DNA from: Physcomitrium patens
Lineage: Eukaryota > Streptophyta > Bryopsida > Funariales > Funariaceae
Reading direction: 5' to 3'
Assembly: GCF_000002425.4 (NCBI RefSeq)
Contig: NC_037254.1
Coordinates: forward strand, 3,313,797 to 3,377,796
Length of the DNA: 64,000 nt
Positions 45,231-57,362 of the stretch are shown here, one piece after another. A program made the position numbers and the translations under genes. How positions within the stretch are numbered: position 1 is the stretch's first letter; each line of letters opens with the position of its first letter. The notes under the pieces were generated by a model. The model was not told the origin of the DNA, did no database searches, and saw nothing but the letters and a program-made list of their open reading frames with translations.

Positions 45231-46800
45231 AAGTATAACTAAGAATATACTTGATCAAGTAGAAATTCATAAGTTTAATATAATTAAACATGTATTTGTA
45301 GATGCAAGAGCTTTCTTACATGTTGCAAAAGAAGGATTACCTTAAGTCATTTATGCTATATCTATTTCTAAAGGTAAAAAGATTTTAAGTTACATTCTAA
45401 GCCAATATCAAGATTTTCAAGATGTAATTGAGAAGAGGAATGCAAATACTCTACTAGAGCATTATCCCTATGACTATTCAATTGCTCTTTAAGAAGGAGC
45501 TCAACCACCATTTGGACCAATTTAGAATTTATCACAAAATGAGTTGGCTAAATTCAAAGACTATATTGAAAAAAATCTAGCTAAGAACTTCATATGTCAT
45601 TCCAAATCTCTAACAAGAACTTAAATTTTATTTTTGAAGAAAAATGATAAATCATTGCAAATATATGTTGATTATTAAAGATTCAAGAAAATCACCATTA
45701 AAAATAGATACCCACTACCTTTGATATTTAAACTTCTTTATTAATTGAATAAAGTTAAGATCTTTACAAAAAAAGATCTATGAGGAACATACAATTTTAT
45801 ACTTATTAAAGAAGGAGAAGAATGGAACATTTCATTTCAAATAATGTATGGACGTTTTAAATACAATGTCATATCTTTTGAACTTACAAATGTACTAATA
45901 GCTTTCCAACATCTAATGAATGATATTTTTCAAGAATTTTTAGATGACTTTATTTTCTATTCCCTAAATGATATCTCATTTTATTCTAAGAACATAAAAG
46001 AATATGAACTTCAAGTTTGTCATGTGTTATAAAAATTAAGAGATGAGAGACTTTATGCTAAGATAGAAAAAAGAGTATTCTATACTACTCAGATTGACTT
46101 CTTAGGATATATCATTTCAAATGATGGACTTATCATCAATCCTAAGAAAGTTCAAACTATTAAAAATTAAAAGATTTCAAAAACAATAAGAGATGTTCAA
46201 TATTTTTTAGAATTTGCCAACTACTATTGAATCTTCATCAAGAAATTTTTTCAAGTTGGAGCTCTACTAACAAGTTTGACTTGTAAAAAAAAAACTTTAA
46301 TGGAATCAAGAAGCAAAAGCAACACTTGAAGCTTTAAAGACAATCTTTATTTTTGTAACAATCTTGTATTCTATCAACTTTTCTAAACTATTTTTTATGA
46401 AAATAGACACATCAAAATTTGCTTTGAGTATATTATTATCAAAAATATAAATAAATGATAAACTTCATCCAACAGTATTTTATTCAAGAAATTTTTTAAT
46501 AGCCAAAATTAACTATGAAATTCACAATAAAGAATTTCTTATAATAATAGATTTTTTTCAAAAATAGTACCATTATTTAAAAATATACTTTTAGTTTAAT
46601 CACTATTTATATCAATCATAAGAATCTTGAATACTTTATTTTAGCACATATTTTGAATCATTGCCAAGCCCATTAGAACATATCTTTGTCAAGATTTGAT
46701 TTTAAGATTACTTATCAATCAAAAAAATAATATTTTTATTAAATGATTTTTTTAAAAATTCTTATCTTACATCAAAAAAAAATATGCATCTTTTAATCAA
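45231..46800 (+). pseudogene. Gy1-d: reverse transcriptase and RNase H
   Basis: It starts with the EGAQPPFGPI block at about 45,493, then DYIEKNLAKNF and ILFLKKNDKSLQIYVDY (45,640). KITIKNRYPLPLI (45,690) and KEGEEWNISFQIMYGRF (45,815) come next. An open stretch at 45,844-46,032 reads LTNVLIAFQHLMNDIFQEFL, and the YLDD position is changed (YSLND). RRVFYTTQIDFLGYIISNDG-like sequence runs to 46,130. RNase H starts with MKIDTSKFAL at about 46,400. The PFGPI...NRYPLPLI signatures are those of Tcn1/fungal-type chromoviruses more than of the common angiosperm clades. Confidence 0.78.
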
Positions 46801-48290
46801 TAAAGAATGTTTTTCTTAAAGCCAAATTATTTTCATCTTTGAGTAATAAAATCAACATTGACTATTCATTCAATCCTTGTAAAACAAATTCAATCAAGTA
46901 TGTCATCTAATCTTCTTGTTCATGATATTAAGAACCCTTCATCTAACTCTCATGATGCTTTCAAATTCAAGTTCAAAAACAATCTATTCTTTTTTGAAAG
47001 ATGCCTATATATTCTAGAAAGAAAAGCACATTTATATGTTTTTCAAGTATGTCATAGCTTTCCAGCAATTAGACATTTTGGATATAACTAAACTTTAGAA
47101 TTTATATTCAAAGATTTTTGGTTTCTACAAATATGGAAGATAGTGAAAGATTTTGTTTAGTTATGTGACATTTTTTCAAAGTTAAACTCTTTGTTATCAA
47201 TCCTATAGACTTCTCCAACATTTATTAATTCCAAAACAACCATAATCTTTTGTTTCTATGAATTTTATTATGGATCTTCTAGTTTCAGATCCTTATGACT
47301 TTATATTCATGATAGTAAATTATTTCACCAAAATGTCATATTTTGTACCATGTACAAAATCTATCACAGGTGAAGAAACAACCAAGCTTTTTCTTGACAA
47401 CATCTGTCACTATCATAGATTGCATAAGGATATTATATTAGATAGGAAAACTTAATTTGTATCAAGATTTTAGAAAATACTTTTGAAGATTCTAAAAGTG
47501 GATATGAAACTATCTTTGGCTTTTCATCCTCAAATTAATGGACAAATAGAGTGAGTAAATTAAATTTTAGAGCAGTATTTGAAGTGTACCATTAATTATC
47601 AATAAGATGATTGGACAATTATTTTGCTATTATTAGAGTTTTCTTATAATAATATGATACATTCTTCTACTCAATAAATATCTTTTTTTTACTAATTATG
47701 GTTATCATTCATAACTTAATGCTTTTGATTTTTTGAAAGTTGATAATCTTGCAATAAAAGATTGACAAATCATTTATTTGAGCTACATATAATAATGAAT
47801 GCACGACTAAAAGAGGCTCAAGAACAACAAAAGAACAACATAGATGCTTATTGCAAGGAACAACCTCATTTTTATATTGGTGATAAGCTATGGTTACTTT
47901 GTTGTAATATTAAAACTATTTGCTCTTATAACAAGTTGAATTATCATATACTTAGACCGTTTTCTATTTGTGAACAAGTCATTCCAGTCACTTATTGATT
48001 ACATCTACCAAAGTCTATGAAAATCCACCTTATATTTTATGTGTCTTTTTTAAAGCCATATAAGACAGTGAATGTCTTGGAAAGAAGACAAATACCATCA
48101 CCTCTTATAGAAGTGGATAATAATTAAAAATTCGAGATGGAAGAAGTCTTAGATCCAAAGCCACATCAATATAAGTTAGAATATCTTATTCATTAGTGTG
48201 GATACAATATTAGCAAATACACATAGGAGCAAGTAAAAAATCTTATAAATATAATAGAGAAAGTAAAAGTTTTTCATCAATGATATCCAT
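46801..48290 (+). pseudogene. Gy1-d: integrase and chromodomain
   Basis: MNFIMDLLVSDPYDFIFMIV (47,258-47,320) and PCTKSITGEE begin the catalytic core. FHPQINGQIE lies near 47,520. An open stretch at 47,762-47,998 reads LFELHIIMNARLKEAQEQQK and ends with the RPFSICEQV block. HVSFLKPYK-type sequence follows near 48,050. The chromodomain reads FEMEEVLDPKPHQYKLEYL (48,133-48,190), then CGYNISKYT and EKVKVFHQ (to 48,280). Confidence 0.78.
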
Positions 48291-48855
48291 CAAAATAAAG
48301 GTGAAGAATATCAAATCTTTGTTATAAAAAAAATATAATTTAAGAAATATTGTATTTTATCTTTTATCCTTGTTTGTATTTTTTTATTTATAATTATGTC
48401 GTTAACGAGACAGAGAATCAATAGCTAGTAGATTCAATTCAAGAGCTATCATTTGATGACTTACCAGATGCGACATTATAATTATCATAGCCTTTATGAT
48501 GACGTAATAGAGATGAAGACCTTCAAGAATGACATGTTTTTGTTTGAATAGATGGCAAGATACAACCTAAAAAGAGACTCTTGATGTTTAATAATTTTAT
48601 TTGAAGTATGAATAAATCCTAATGATATTATAAATGATTTGTTTGAAAGAAGTTACAAAGGTTTCAGTAATGATTAGATAATAGAGTGGTCTTTTGCCTT
48701 AAAATGGGACATTATTGATAGTTGAAATGACTTATCAACTACCTTCAAAAAGAACAAAGATTAGAGTATGTGGCAAATACAATTCACCATATCTTAGAAT
48801 CCTTCAATATGTGATTATTGCTTCTCATAGAACTCGTCCGTGGAAGGCAAAGTAA
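48291..48855 (+). other. Gy1-d 3' untranslated region
   Basis: It aligns with the Gy1-a and Gy1-b untranslated regions and ends 'ggaaggcaaagtaa' before the LTR. Confidence 0.65.
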
Positions 48856-49295
48856 TGTCATGGATATATATTTACTATAATTATTAACTAATTAATATAT
48901 ATAAGTAGAAATAGGTAAAAATAGATTAATTTTATAACACCTTCTAGAGAAGCTTCTTAGATATTGTTTTGGCTTTACATGTGTTTGTAGTTGATTGATA
49001 GGTTAGAAACTTAGTCAACAAATTAACCATGTATCACATGTGTTGATAGCTTGTGGAACAAACTAACTATATAGTGCTTATATAGAAAATTTGCCTTGTA
49101 AGTTAGAATACATGTCATGCAAAGCCAACACATTTTTAGAGATCTTATAGAACGTCACTACATAGATCATAGGTAGATAATATATATAGAAGTAAGAGTG
49201 AATCTTTCTTCACTCTTGTCAATTTCTTTCTTGTTTCTGATTTAGTTTCAAGAGTCTCTAATTTTCTTATCTTTTGACAACAGCCATTCTATTTT

Positions 49296-49337
<42 letters not shown>

Positions 49338-49413
49338 TTATTTTTATTTTATCATATTTCTTTGAAAAAATCTCACTTCTTTATTTGCTTTCATTGAGTT
49401 CATATCCTTAACA
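48856..49413 (+). repeat. Gy1-d 3' LTR
   Basis: 558 bp, from TGTCATGGAT to ATCCTTAACA. A (TA) run at 49,300-49,332 accounts for most of the extra length relative to the 5' LTR. Confidence 0.83.
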
Positions 49414-50252
49414 ATTGATAATATCCTATCCATTATATAATCTTTCTTTTGTACTAAAATAAATTCAAAGCTCTTTTTTATTATAAACCTAAACTTTCAA
49501 CCTTTCTAAATTATAAAATTAAAAACCTATTATAATATCATAACATTACTAAATCCTCAAATGATATAATACCAGAATATAAAGAGATTGATATAAGACA
49601 GCTTGAAGTTTAAATCCCAAAGACATGGATAGAGCTTGTAGCTTGTTATATCTATATGATGTGAAATTGATAATGTGTGAAGATATTATAAATTATATAT
49701 AATATTATAAATTCCAACTATGACAAGATTTTTATATAATAGACCTATTTCAATTTTATCAAAATTATAAAATTTCTTAACATTAATTTTAATAAAATTA
49801 ATACTTATTAAAGTGAATTTATTAAAAAAATATATATATAATTTTTTAAAATTCTCTTAATAATCAATATGTTTTAGTATATTTTTTGAATTTTATTTTC
49901 TAAATAGTACAATATTCCTTAATACATGTGAACTTAAGACTTATTGGGATAACAAATATTGAAGGTAGATTGTATCTTACTTATTGTAGATAGATATATA
50001 CAAATGCAATCAAAAAGAGCAGCCAATTAATAAGACACTGATAAGACAATCTATCATGCTTTAAATTGAATGCCTTTCAATAGATTATTTTTTGTGTACC
50101 AACCAAAGAATTAGAACTAAACAAATGTACTTTATAGTAAGCATATGAATATATATATTCTTATTATAAGTAAAGATTTTGATTCATGGTTTTAAAAGCC
50201 TAATCTCTCTATAAATCTAATTCACATCAACATACCTCTTGGTATACTATTG
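49414..50252. other. AT-rich stretch, nothing recognised
   Basis: No open frame, LTR end or family match was found. Because Gy1-d has a target duplication, this is the original neighbour of the sequence at 41,803 and so may have belonged to the same locus as the pogo-like element. Confidence 0.35.
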
Positions 50253-51825
50253 TGTTGTGGTTTGGCTACTATATAAAAATAATACACATAAATATTTAAT
50301 GTATAATTTATTATATAATATAATAAGAGCCACATTATTAGATTTTAGTTAGTCACAAAATATGATTAGATTACAACTTTGAAGTGGTTATTTAAAAAGG
50401 CTATTATTGAGATTGATTTTATATTGATAATAGCTTTTATATATTTAGAGCCACCTTAATCAGACATTGGTGATTCTTGAAATCTTATTTTATTTCTTTT
50501 TTTTTGGTGTTTAGAGCATATATTATGTAAATCTTATAAGAAAAAGTATTGAAAAGGGATTTTGGTAGCAAAAAGAGTAGTTAAAAAATCCATATGGATG
50601 AATGGAGATAGAAGATGAAAATTTCCATTGCTATTGGCCAAAAAGCATGCCTAATGGACTTCAAAAAGGCTGCCTAAGGCCTTATTAGAGATTAGGGTTA
50701 TTCTTTCAAAAGAATTCAAACTTAAAAGGCTAAGCTTAGAGATTTTAGATTTTTGACTATAGTTTTGGTACAATTTTTTTGTGATTTGGAGTTTTTATGA
50801 AAGAGATATAAACACTCAAAGTTAAGGTGTGGGTTTGTATCTACTATCACTCTTTTAGACATAACACCTGTGTTTGGAAAGCAATGAAAGATCGGCAACT
50901 GGGGTTGGAGAGATCATTTTTTTAGAAATATTTTTCATATATTTTTGATAAATTATAAGCTTGGAAAATAGAATTATAGGAAGTTGAAGTCAGCACTTCC
51001 AATCTAAAGGCAATAAGTGACTCAATTTACTAGTGGTTGTGTTTTAAGCTATATTTTGAGAAATTTAACAAGATTTTAGCTAAAAATTTCGAAGAATATA
51101 TGTTATCATGTTCATAAACTTTCTTCACAAATTTTGTGGCATTTGGAGTTTGGATTTTTGAGATATGGAAAAAATAGTATTGAGGTGCTTGTAAATTAGG
51201 ATTTAAAGTACCTACTAAGATTTCTAAGATGCTAGATAATTTATAGTAGATTTATGGTTTATTTTTATTGTAGTAAAGCTTAAGAATATAGTCTACATTT
51301 TCTAGAAATTTGAGAAAAATTGAATGGTTGGATCAAGAGATGTGAATTTGTAAAGTTTAGGGAGAAAAAATCCCTTATAGGAGAAAAATGTTTTGAAGAG
51401 ATTTTGCTACAATTTGGACATTTTATACAAAGTAAAGGGATTTTTGAGAGCCAAGACTTTATATATATGTTAAAAATGGATATATAGAGCTATAAAAAAA
51501 TTATGATATAAAGATGGATATTTATAAGAGGATTATGGATTTTCTTTAAGCTTATAAAAAATCAAACTTATATGCAAATAGTTAGTTATGATTTGGTATA
51601 GCCAAGGATATTAGGAAATTTTTAATTATTTTAGAGAGCCTTATGTATAAAGCTTCTTAAATATAAACGGATTTCATTAATAAAATATTTTTTGATACTA
51701 TTATATTTTTTTGGCCTCTATAATAAGAATACATCACTTATTAAACTTGTTCAATAAATTAATATTAAAATCTCTACAACTAGATATCCGATGCACTCTT
51801 AGATAGAAAATCATACCACACAACA
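50253..51825 (+). mobile_element. GP-like solo LTR (about 1.57 kb)
   Basis: It starts TGTTGTGGTTTGGCTACTATAT and ends 'tcataccacacaaca', so both ends are related inverted sequences (TGTTGTGG and CCACACAACA). The segment 'ctctacaactagatatccgatgcactctt' near 51,770 is the diagnostic 3' signature of GP-like LTRs. No coding motif is present. A convincing target duplication was not seen. Confidence 0.62.
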
Positions 51826-52182
51826 ATGATATACAAATTATAACCATTGTTGCACATCTTACTAACATAAAAATCTTGTCTTAAGCTTAAATTTGATATG
51901 ATACTATATTTATCCTATAAAATTCCTTGATAAGATCCACTGATTGTTTTTAACTTCAAATATAAGTTCTCTAAATTATTTTTTAAAATTTTATTATTTA
52001 AAAAAAATATAGTATCATATCAAATTATTATATACTCAAATCATGATATCAACAAAAATTATAATGAAGTAATTAAGATGATACAATACTTTTTTGTATG
52101 CATCTATAGATTGCAAATTCTACAAAGTACTGCAATTCCAAGTGATTGTTTTGAATAAGGTTTCTCTCAAAAGTTATGTTTT
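51826..52182. other. AT-rich stretch, nothing recognised
   Basis: It lies between a solo LTR and Cop2. No gene or family match is visible. Confidence 0.3.
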
Positions 52183-52320
52183 TGTTGAATGTCCATATTT
52201 TATATACTAAAAGCTATGATTTATCTAGCTCATAACTAAGACACTTAAAATACTCTTTTTTTAGCTTCCACCACATTTTTATTTATAACATAATATCATT
52301 CATCTAATTTTTGTAATACA
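52183..52320 (+). repeat. Cop2 5' LTR
   Basis: 138 bp, from TGTTGAATGTCC to TTGTAATACA. Confidence 0.75.
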
Positions 52321-52547
52321 ATATCAAAGTTGGATTAAAAATACTATAGATGAATATCTACAAAAAAATATCTATTTTTCAAATTTGGATGATCTACTTG
52401 CTACCAAAGCTCTGTCATTGTTGAAGTTGGGAAGTTTTTAGGACCTTATTAGAGCCTTGCTAGAGGTACTTGAGCTACTAGAGATAGAATATAATTCTAT
52501 TGATGGTAATTTTTATTTAATTAAATTTTGTTTGTTGTTGGTGGTGA

Positions 52548-52549
<2 letters not shown>

Positions 52550-52583
<34 letters not shown>
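52550..52583. repeat. Poly(T) run
   Basis: More than 30 consecutive T inside the Cop2 5' region. It probably arose by slippage or is the tail of a small retroposon on the minus strand. Confidence 0.9.
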
Positions 52584-52584
<1 letters not shown>

Positions 52585-52859
52585 ATCTAATATAGCTTGG
52601 TACTATTACTAATTTTTAAATATTTTATTTTATAGATTATTTCTTAAATATTTTCTTATAGTTATTTCTTGCTATTGCATTAATTGTATTTGGCAATGGC
52701 ATTTTTGATGGATCATTGCATTGATTGATTAAATGAAAAAAACTATGGTACATGAATATTTGTTATAAAACACTTAATGCCTATTTGCAAGCTTTGCATG
52801 CATGTAGATGGTACATTAAAATATTTTATAGATATTGATAAAAAAAATTAAAATAGAAA

Positions 52860-53955
52860 TCAAAAAAAGTTTAAGTAAAAGCATTGATTGCACTGAATAT
52901 TAAGCCTTTGCAATTAACTCATATTTAAAAATATAATACTACAAAAGAAAATTGAAATATATTAGCTAAGATCCATAAGCCCTTAGAAGCTATCACTGGA
53001 ATATTTTTAATGAAGAAATTATATAAACTTTAATATGTGGATAAAAATCTATAAAGATTTTTTGTAGAGAGATTTTTTATCTTAAAAATCAATATATTGA
53101 AGCTGGTGGTAAAATGAGCAAACAAAGCATGGTATTTTTTATACTTATTGTATTATCAAAATATTGGGATTTATTTATTTAATCAATTGCATCAAGGAAA
53201 AGAAAAGTGATTATGAGAGAAGTATTACAATCTATTCTCTTTGAAGAAGAGACATAAAGGAAAAAAGAAAAAAAAAACTAGTTGTCTATTTTTTGCTTTG
53301 GTAGTGCATGTAAGATGAAAACAAGTCTTAAAGAAGCACCATCTATAATAAAATAAAAGCCTAAGATTGATAATTCTAGAAATACTTACAGGGCTTGTAG
53401 ACAAAAGAGGCATTGATAAGGTAATACAAAATGTCCTAAAACAAACAACAATGGTGTAATAAATGCTAAAGTTATTTTTGCTCTTTCAATTCAAGAAGTA
53501 TCATTTAATTCAAAAACAATGATTGCATTGTTGATCCAATTAAAACTTTATGTATGCATTGATAGTGTAGTGGATGTATACATCCAAAGAGATAAGAGTA
53601 AGCTTTTCAATTTTGATAAAAATGCAACTATCTAACTTTAAAGCTATAATGGTAGCATTAGTAAGTCTCAACGCTCAAATAAGATGCATTTCATAGTTTT
53701 AGATCCTACAAGAAAACACATTCTTGTCATTGAGAAGGATATCTAGTAAGTTCTTTGAGCATGTCATACTTTATTATTAACTGCAACTTTAGGCAAGAAA
53801 AGTTATAAATTTAACTTGGATGTCAATAGAATTGATTGGATTCTACCTTCAAGTCACTTACTCACACAAGATATGCTAGTAGGTAAAGCTTACCTTATGC
53901 CTTGTAAAATTGAAGAAGTTGCTACAATTTCTAACTCATCTATTACAAATCATGT
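52860..53955 (+). pseudogene. Cop2: gag and protease, heavily decayed
   Basis: Copia gag-like pieces appear (LAKIHKPLEAI near 52,970) but stops dominate. A possible knuckle lies near 53,310-53,410, without intact cysteines in frame. A protease end is likely before the integrase lead-in at 53,965. Individual motifs are not certain. Confidence 0.45.
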
Positions 53956-54850
53956 ACTTATTGAATGACATCAAATATTAGCACATGCTTCAATGCATAT
54001 AATAAGAGAGGCAAAGTAGATGAATTATATTGAAGGATTAAAGATCAAAGAAAAAAAAGATAAAATACCTATATGTGAGTCATATATTATTGGAAAAATC
54101 TATAAGCAATCTTTTTTAGACAAGCATAAATATGCCAATGGTAATTTAGATGTAATAGTGTTTGATCTTAGTTATTCTAATACAACTAGCTTTGGTGGCA
54201 CCAAATAGTTAGCTAAGTAAATTGATGAATATTTTGGTTATTATAGTCTTGCATTTCTTCAAACTAAGGACTAAGTACATGTTGCTTATAAGTTTTGAAA
54301 AGCAAAGATACAAAGAAGACCTAAAAAGAAGGTAATATCTTTTTTCATTGATGAAGGTACTAAATTCTTGAATAATAAGCTTGGTTCTCTCCTCAAAACT
54401 GAAGGTATTTGATACAAGATCACTCTTGCATATTTACATGAAATTATTGATATAGCAAAGCATATGATATAGATAATTTTTGAAGGAATACAAATACTTC
54501 TAGATGATGCTAAGCTGGATTGTTAATATTGAGTATTTGTAGCAAAATTTGTAGCTTGGACTTGCAATTGCCTTCCATTTGGAAGATTCAGTAGTAAGAC
54601 ATCACATGAAATTTTTTATTGTAAAAAATCTTCTCTTCAAAATGCTCATTGCTTTGGTTTTCTTACTTGATATCACATACCAAAGGAAAAACATCAAAAA
54701 TTCAATGCAAAGGCAAAAAAGGATATTTTTGTTGGATATTCAAAAGTAGCAAAAGGACATAGAATTTTTCTACTTGAAAAAAAGAAGGTGATCTTCAATC
54801 AAGATGTGATTTTTTTGATAACAAGAATGAATTACTTAGTGATCTACTAA
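53956..54850 (+). pseudogene. Cop2: copia integrase
   Basis: HQILAHASMHIIREA (53,968-54,012) is the integrase zinc lead-in. An open stretch at 54,020-54,208 reads MNYIEGLKIKEKKDKIPICE and DVIVFDLSYSNTTSFGG. Then come EGTKFLNNKLGSLLK (54,350-54,400), PKEKHQKFNAKAKKDIFVGY (54,678-54,740) and VIFNQDVIF (54,790). Order and spacing are those of copia integrase, with many stops. Confidence 0.72.
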
Positions 54851-55680
54851 TCCTTTAAGAAAAAATTAGAAAAGATATGGATCATAGAAATAATCTTGAT
54901 ATATTAGATTTCCACATTTAAATAAATTAGAAATGTTTTAACCTCAAGCCTCAAGATTATATGTGCAAAATAGAAAAAACTTGTTAGCAATGGCTTTATT
55001 GAATATTTTAAAGTACGATTTATTACAAAAGATTTTATTCAAGTAAAGGATCTTAATTACTAGGAAAATTTTACACTAATTACTTGCCTTTCAAAAATTT
55101 AAATATTTTTTGCAATTTTTGCTATCTTTAATTGGAATATATTGCAACTTGATGTTGTTTCAGCTTATTTAAATGGAGAACTTAAAAAAAAGGACATTTA
55201 TGTAAAAATTTCAAAAGATTTGGATTTTTCATTAGAATATAAAGGTAAGGTGTTGCAATTGTTAAAGAATTTACATAATTTGAAGCAATTTGAACATGGA
55301 AAAAATAAGAATTTGGATAAATCTTATTGAATCTTAGTTGAGAGTGCTTAAAATCAGACCCTTGTTTGTACACAATGTACATTGAGGGACTAGATCTTGC
55401 ACTAATTATCTATATCAATGATGTATTTATTGGTGGCAACTCTAAGATATTTATAAAATGTAAGAATAAATTACAAGAGTGCTACAAGATGAAAGATCTT
55501 GGTGAACCTAGTGATTTTTTTTGCACTAATGTTTTGCAAGATAAGAAAAATGGTATTATTAATTTGAATCAAACTAAGTATATTTGTCAAAAGTTAGAAG
55601 AATTTGGGATGAAAGATGCAAAAGGAGTTGCTATACCAATAGCACAAAGTCATGTCACTTAACATGAGAATGATAATTTT
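54851..55680 (+). pseudogene. Cop2: copia reverse transcriptase
   Basis: Open stretches at 55,142-55,330 and 55,366-55,662 read MQLDVVSAYLNGELKKKDIY (block with the first catalytic D) and LALIIYINDVFIGGNSKIFI, where YVDD has become YIND. MKDLGEPSDFF and LNQTKYICQKLEEFGMKDAK follow. A gap between the two stretches shows a deletion of the HGLKQ block. Confidence 0.8.
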
Positions 55681-56395
55681 TTGGATCCAAAAGATGTAAA
55701 GTTTTATCAAAAAACTTTGAGTTCATTATTATATCTTACAAATAGTACAAGATATGACATTACATTTGATTATCAACATTTTGCTCAATACACGGCACAT
55801 CCATATGTTTTGTATTGATAAAGAATCAAATAAATATTTCATTACTTGCAAAGAGCAAAATATTTGATATTGTAATGTAGAAGAAAGAAAACAAATTTAC
55901 AACTTGAAGGCTATAATGATGCAAATGGAGCAAGTTGTGTAGAGATGCAATGTTCAATAAGAGGTTATGCATTTATATTGAGCAAAGCAATTATCACTTA
56001 GTCAAAGAAGAAGTAATATTTAGTTTTTTTTTATTAACAAAAGCACAGTATGCAACTTTAGCTACTACAACAAGAAAGATTTTATGGCTTTGTAAAGTAC
56101 CTACAAATTATAACATTTATGAGCGGGAAAGAATTCTCATTTATGAAGATAACTAGCATGCCATTGCTATTGCTAAGAACCTAGTACACCATGGCTATAC
56201 AAAGCATTGGTATACAGAAAATCATTTTATTAGGCAATGTATGGAGAAAGGAAAAATTGGTTTGGAGTATTCTTCCACAAAGTAGATGGCATGGATATCT
56301 TCACAAAACCTCTCTTTAGAGATAAGTTTCTAGCTTTTAGGAATATGTTAGGTCTTATTTGAGTAGAGAATTAAGTCCCACTTCCAAAAGAAGAG
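55681..56395 (+). pseudogene. Cop2: copia RNase H
   Basis: An open stretch at 55,935-56,156 has LTKAQYATLATTTRKILWLC, then ILIYEDN-stop-HAIAIAKN, HGYTKHWYTENHFIRQ and a damaged DIFTKPL end near 56,300. It is the standard copia C-terminus, just before the polypurine tract. Confidence 0.78.
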
Positions 56396-56532
56396 TGTTG
56401 TATGTTCCATATTCTATGTACCAAAAGTTGTGACTTATCCAATTCTTAACTAAGACATTGAAAGTGCTCTCTCCTTGGCTTCCGACGCATTCTCATTTGC
56501 AACAAAATGTTATTCATCTAATTTTTGTAACA
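56396..56532 (+). repeat. Cop2 3' LTR
   Basis: 137 bp, from TGTTGTATGTTCC to TTTTTGTAACA. Confidence 0.77.
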
Positions 56533-56832
56533 ATTCTACATTGTGCACAAATTAAATAAAAAGATGAATTAGATATAAACATGTGTGTATCATTAAGTAT
56601 AGAATTTAAAATAGAATCCATTTATACACATTTACATATATATATATATATATATATGCACACACACGTGTATTACAATGAACAAGTTCAGAAGCCATTA
56701 CTGTTACAATATCATGAGCTTTGTCTATGGACCAGCAGTGGACTGCACTATTCTTCTACATTCGACCGAAGCAAAAGAAACACAGAAACTCGGAAAATAA
56801 TATATATATATATATATATATGTTTTAAGGAC
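56533..56832. other. AT-rich flank with two (TA)n runs
   Basis: (TA) runs lie at about 56,637-56,657 and 56,799-56,821. No gene is visible. Confidence 0.6.
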
Positions 56833-57306
56833 GCGCCAGTTGGAGGCCGAGGTGGGTAGTACTCGGTCGCCGAATGCCACTGTTTCGCTGACGATCGATG
56901 CGCTTCGCTGCATACCGAAGTAAGCACATCCCAAGTCCAGGGAAGTCGGATTCCTCACTGCCAGCCTTGTCTTGGCAGAAGGAAGTTTGGCAGCACCAGA
57001 GCCAAAGGGCACCGATGGGTCACCTCGTGTCGCCAGGGCTAGCCTCGCCTGATCGAACGACGATGCTATTCGCATGCCAACATCCGACTGGAAGGATGCT
57101 CTGGTGGGGACTCTGTATCGCCTTCTTTTTCCGCACAAACCTTCGCTTTTGCCTCCTACGCCAGGGGATTTGCGAGAAAAGCACCGACACTGCAAATTTG
57201 AGTGCAGCTTCTGAAGACCGAGGGCTTCGATAAAGCTGTGGTGTGATGCACACTGTCCCATCTTGCTGCACCGGCTCCTTGGTGTGATTGCGTTTCCCAT
57301 GCTCAT
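56833..57306 (-). CDS. Possible first exon of an unknown host gene, GC-rich
   Basis: This block has markedly higher G+C (over half by eye) than anything else in the window. A minus-strand frame opens at the ATG at 57,306 (a second ATG follows 2 codons later) and runs without a stop to 56,725; the last 30 or so codons include a (TA) run and are not credible. The N-terminal part is rich in Ser and Arg and poor in acidic residues (FIEALGLQKLHSNLQCRCFS, GKRRRYRVPTRAS), which would suit an organelle transit peptide. I recognise no domain. A plus-strand frame of 111 residues (56,898-57,233) also exists, so direction is uncertain. It might equally be a processed fragment or a promoter-type CpG-rich region. 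Confidence 0.3.
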
Positions 57307-57330
57307 AATTTTCTTAATTTTTTAATTCCA

Positions 57331-57331
57331 C

Positions 57332-57361
<30 letters not shown>
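57331..57361. repeat. Poly(A) run at the edge of the GC-rich block
   Basis: About 30 consecutive A after 'aattttttaattccac'. On the plus strand it could be the tail of a retroposed transcript; on the minus strand it is a T-run in a leader. Confidence 0.9.

Positions 57362-57362
<1 letters not shown>

Larger units (their letters stand above)
41804..49413 (+). mobile_element. Gy1-d: full-length chromovirus-like gypsy with both LTRs
   Basis: 5' LTR 41,804-42,338 and 3' LTR 48,856-49,413, in the same orientation. 'attta' (41,799-41,803) and 'attga' (49,414-49,418) form a one-mismatch target duplication. The interior runs gag, protease, RT, RNase H, integrase, chromodomain, which is Ty3/gypsy order. 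A GP solo LTR (43,571-44,882) interrupts the gag-protease junction. Without it the element would be about 6.3 kb. All frames are broken. Confidence 0.82.
52183..56532 (+). mobile_element. Cop2: complete-ended copia element with 138-bp LTRs
   Basis: 5' LTR 52,183-52,320 and 3' LTR 56,396-56,532, very short for copia. They share 'ccatatt.tatgtaccaaaag', 'aactaagacatt.aaa' and 'catctaatttttgtaa'. The interior carries a decayed gag, integrase, RT and RNase H in copia order. A primer-like 'aatatcaaagttgg' follows the 5' LTR and a purine tract 'aaaagaagag' precedes the 3' LTR. No target duplication was visible, so either the ends have decayed or recombination occurred. Confidence 0.78.

Noticed and set aside
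56581..56859. 92-residue plus-strand frame
   Set aside because: It spans two (TA)n runs and ends in the GC-rich block; artefact.
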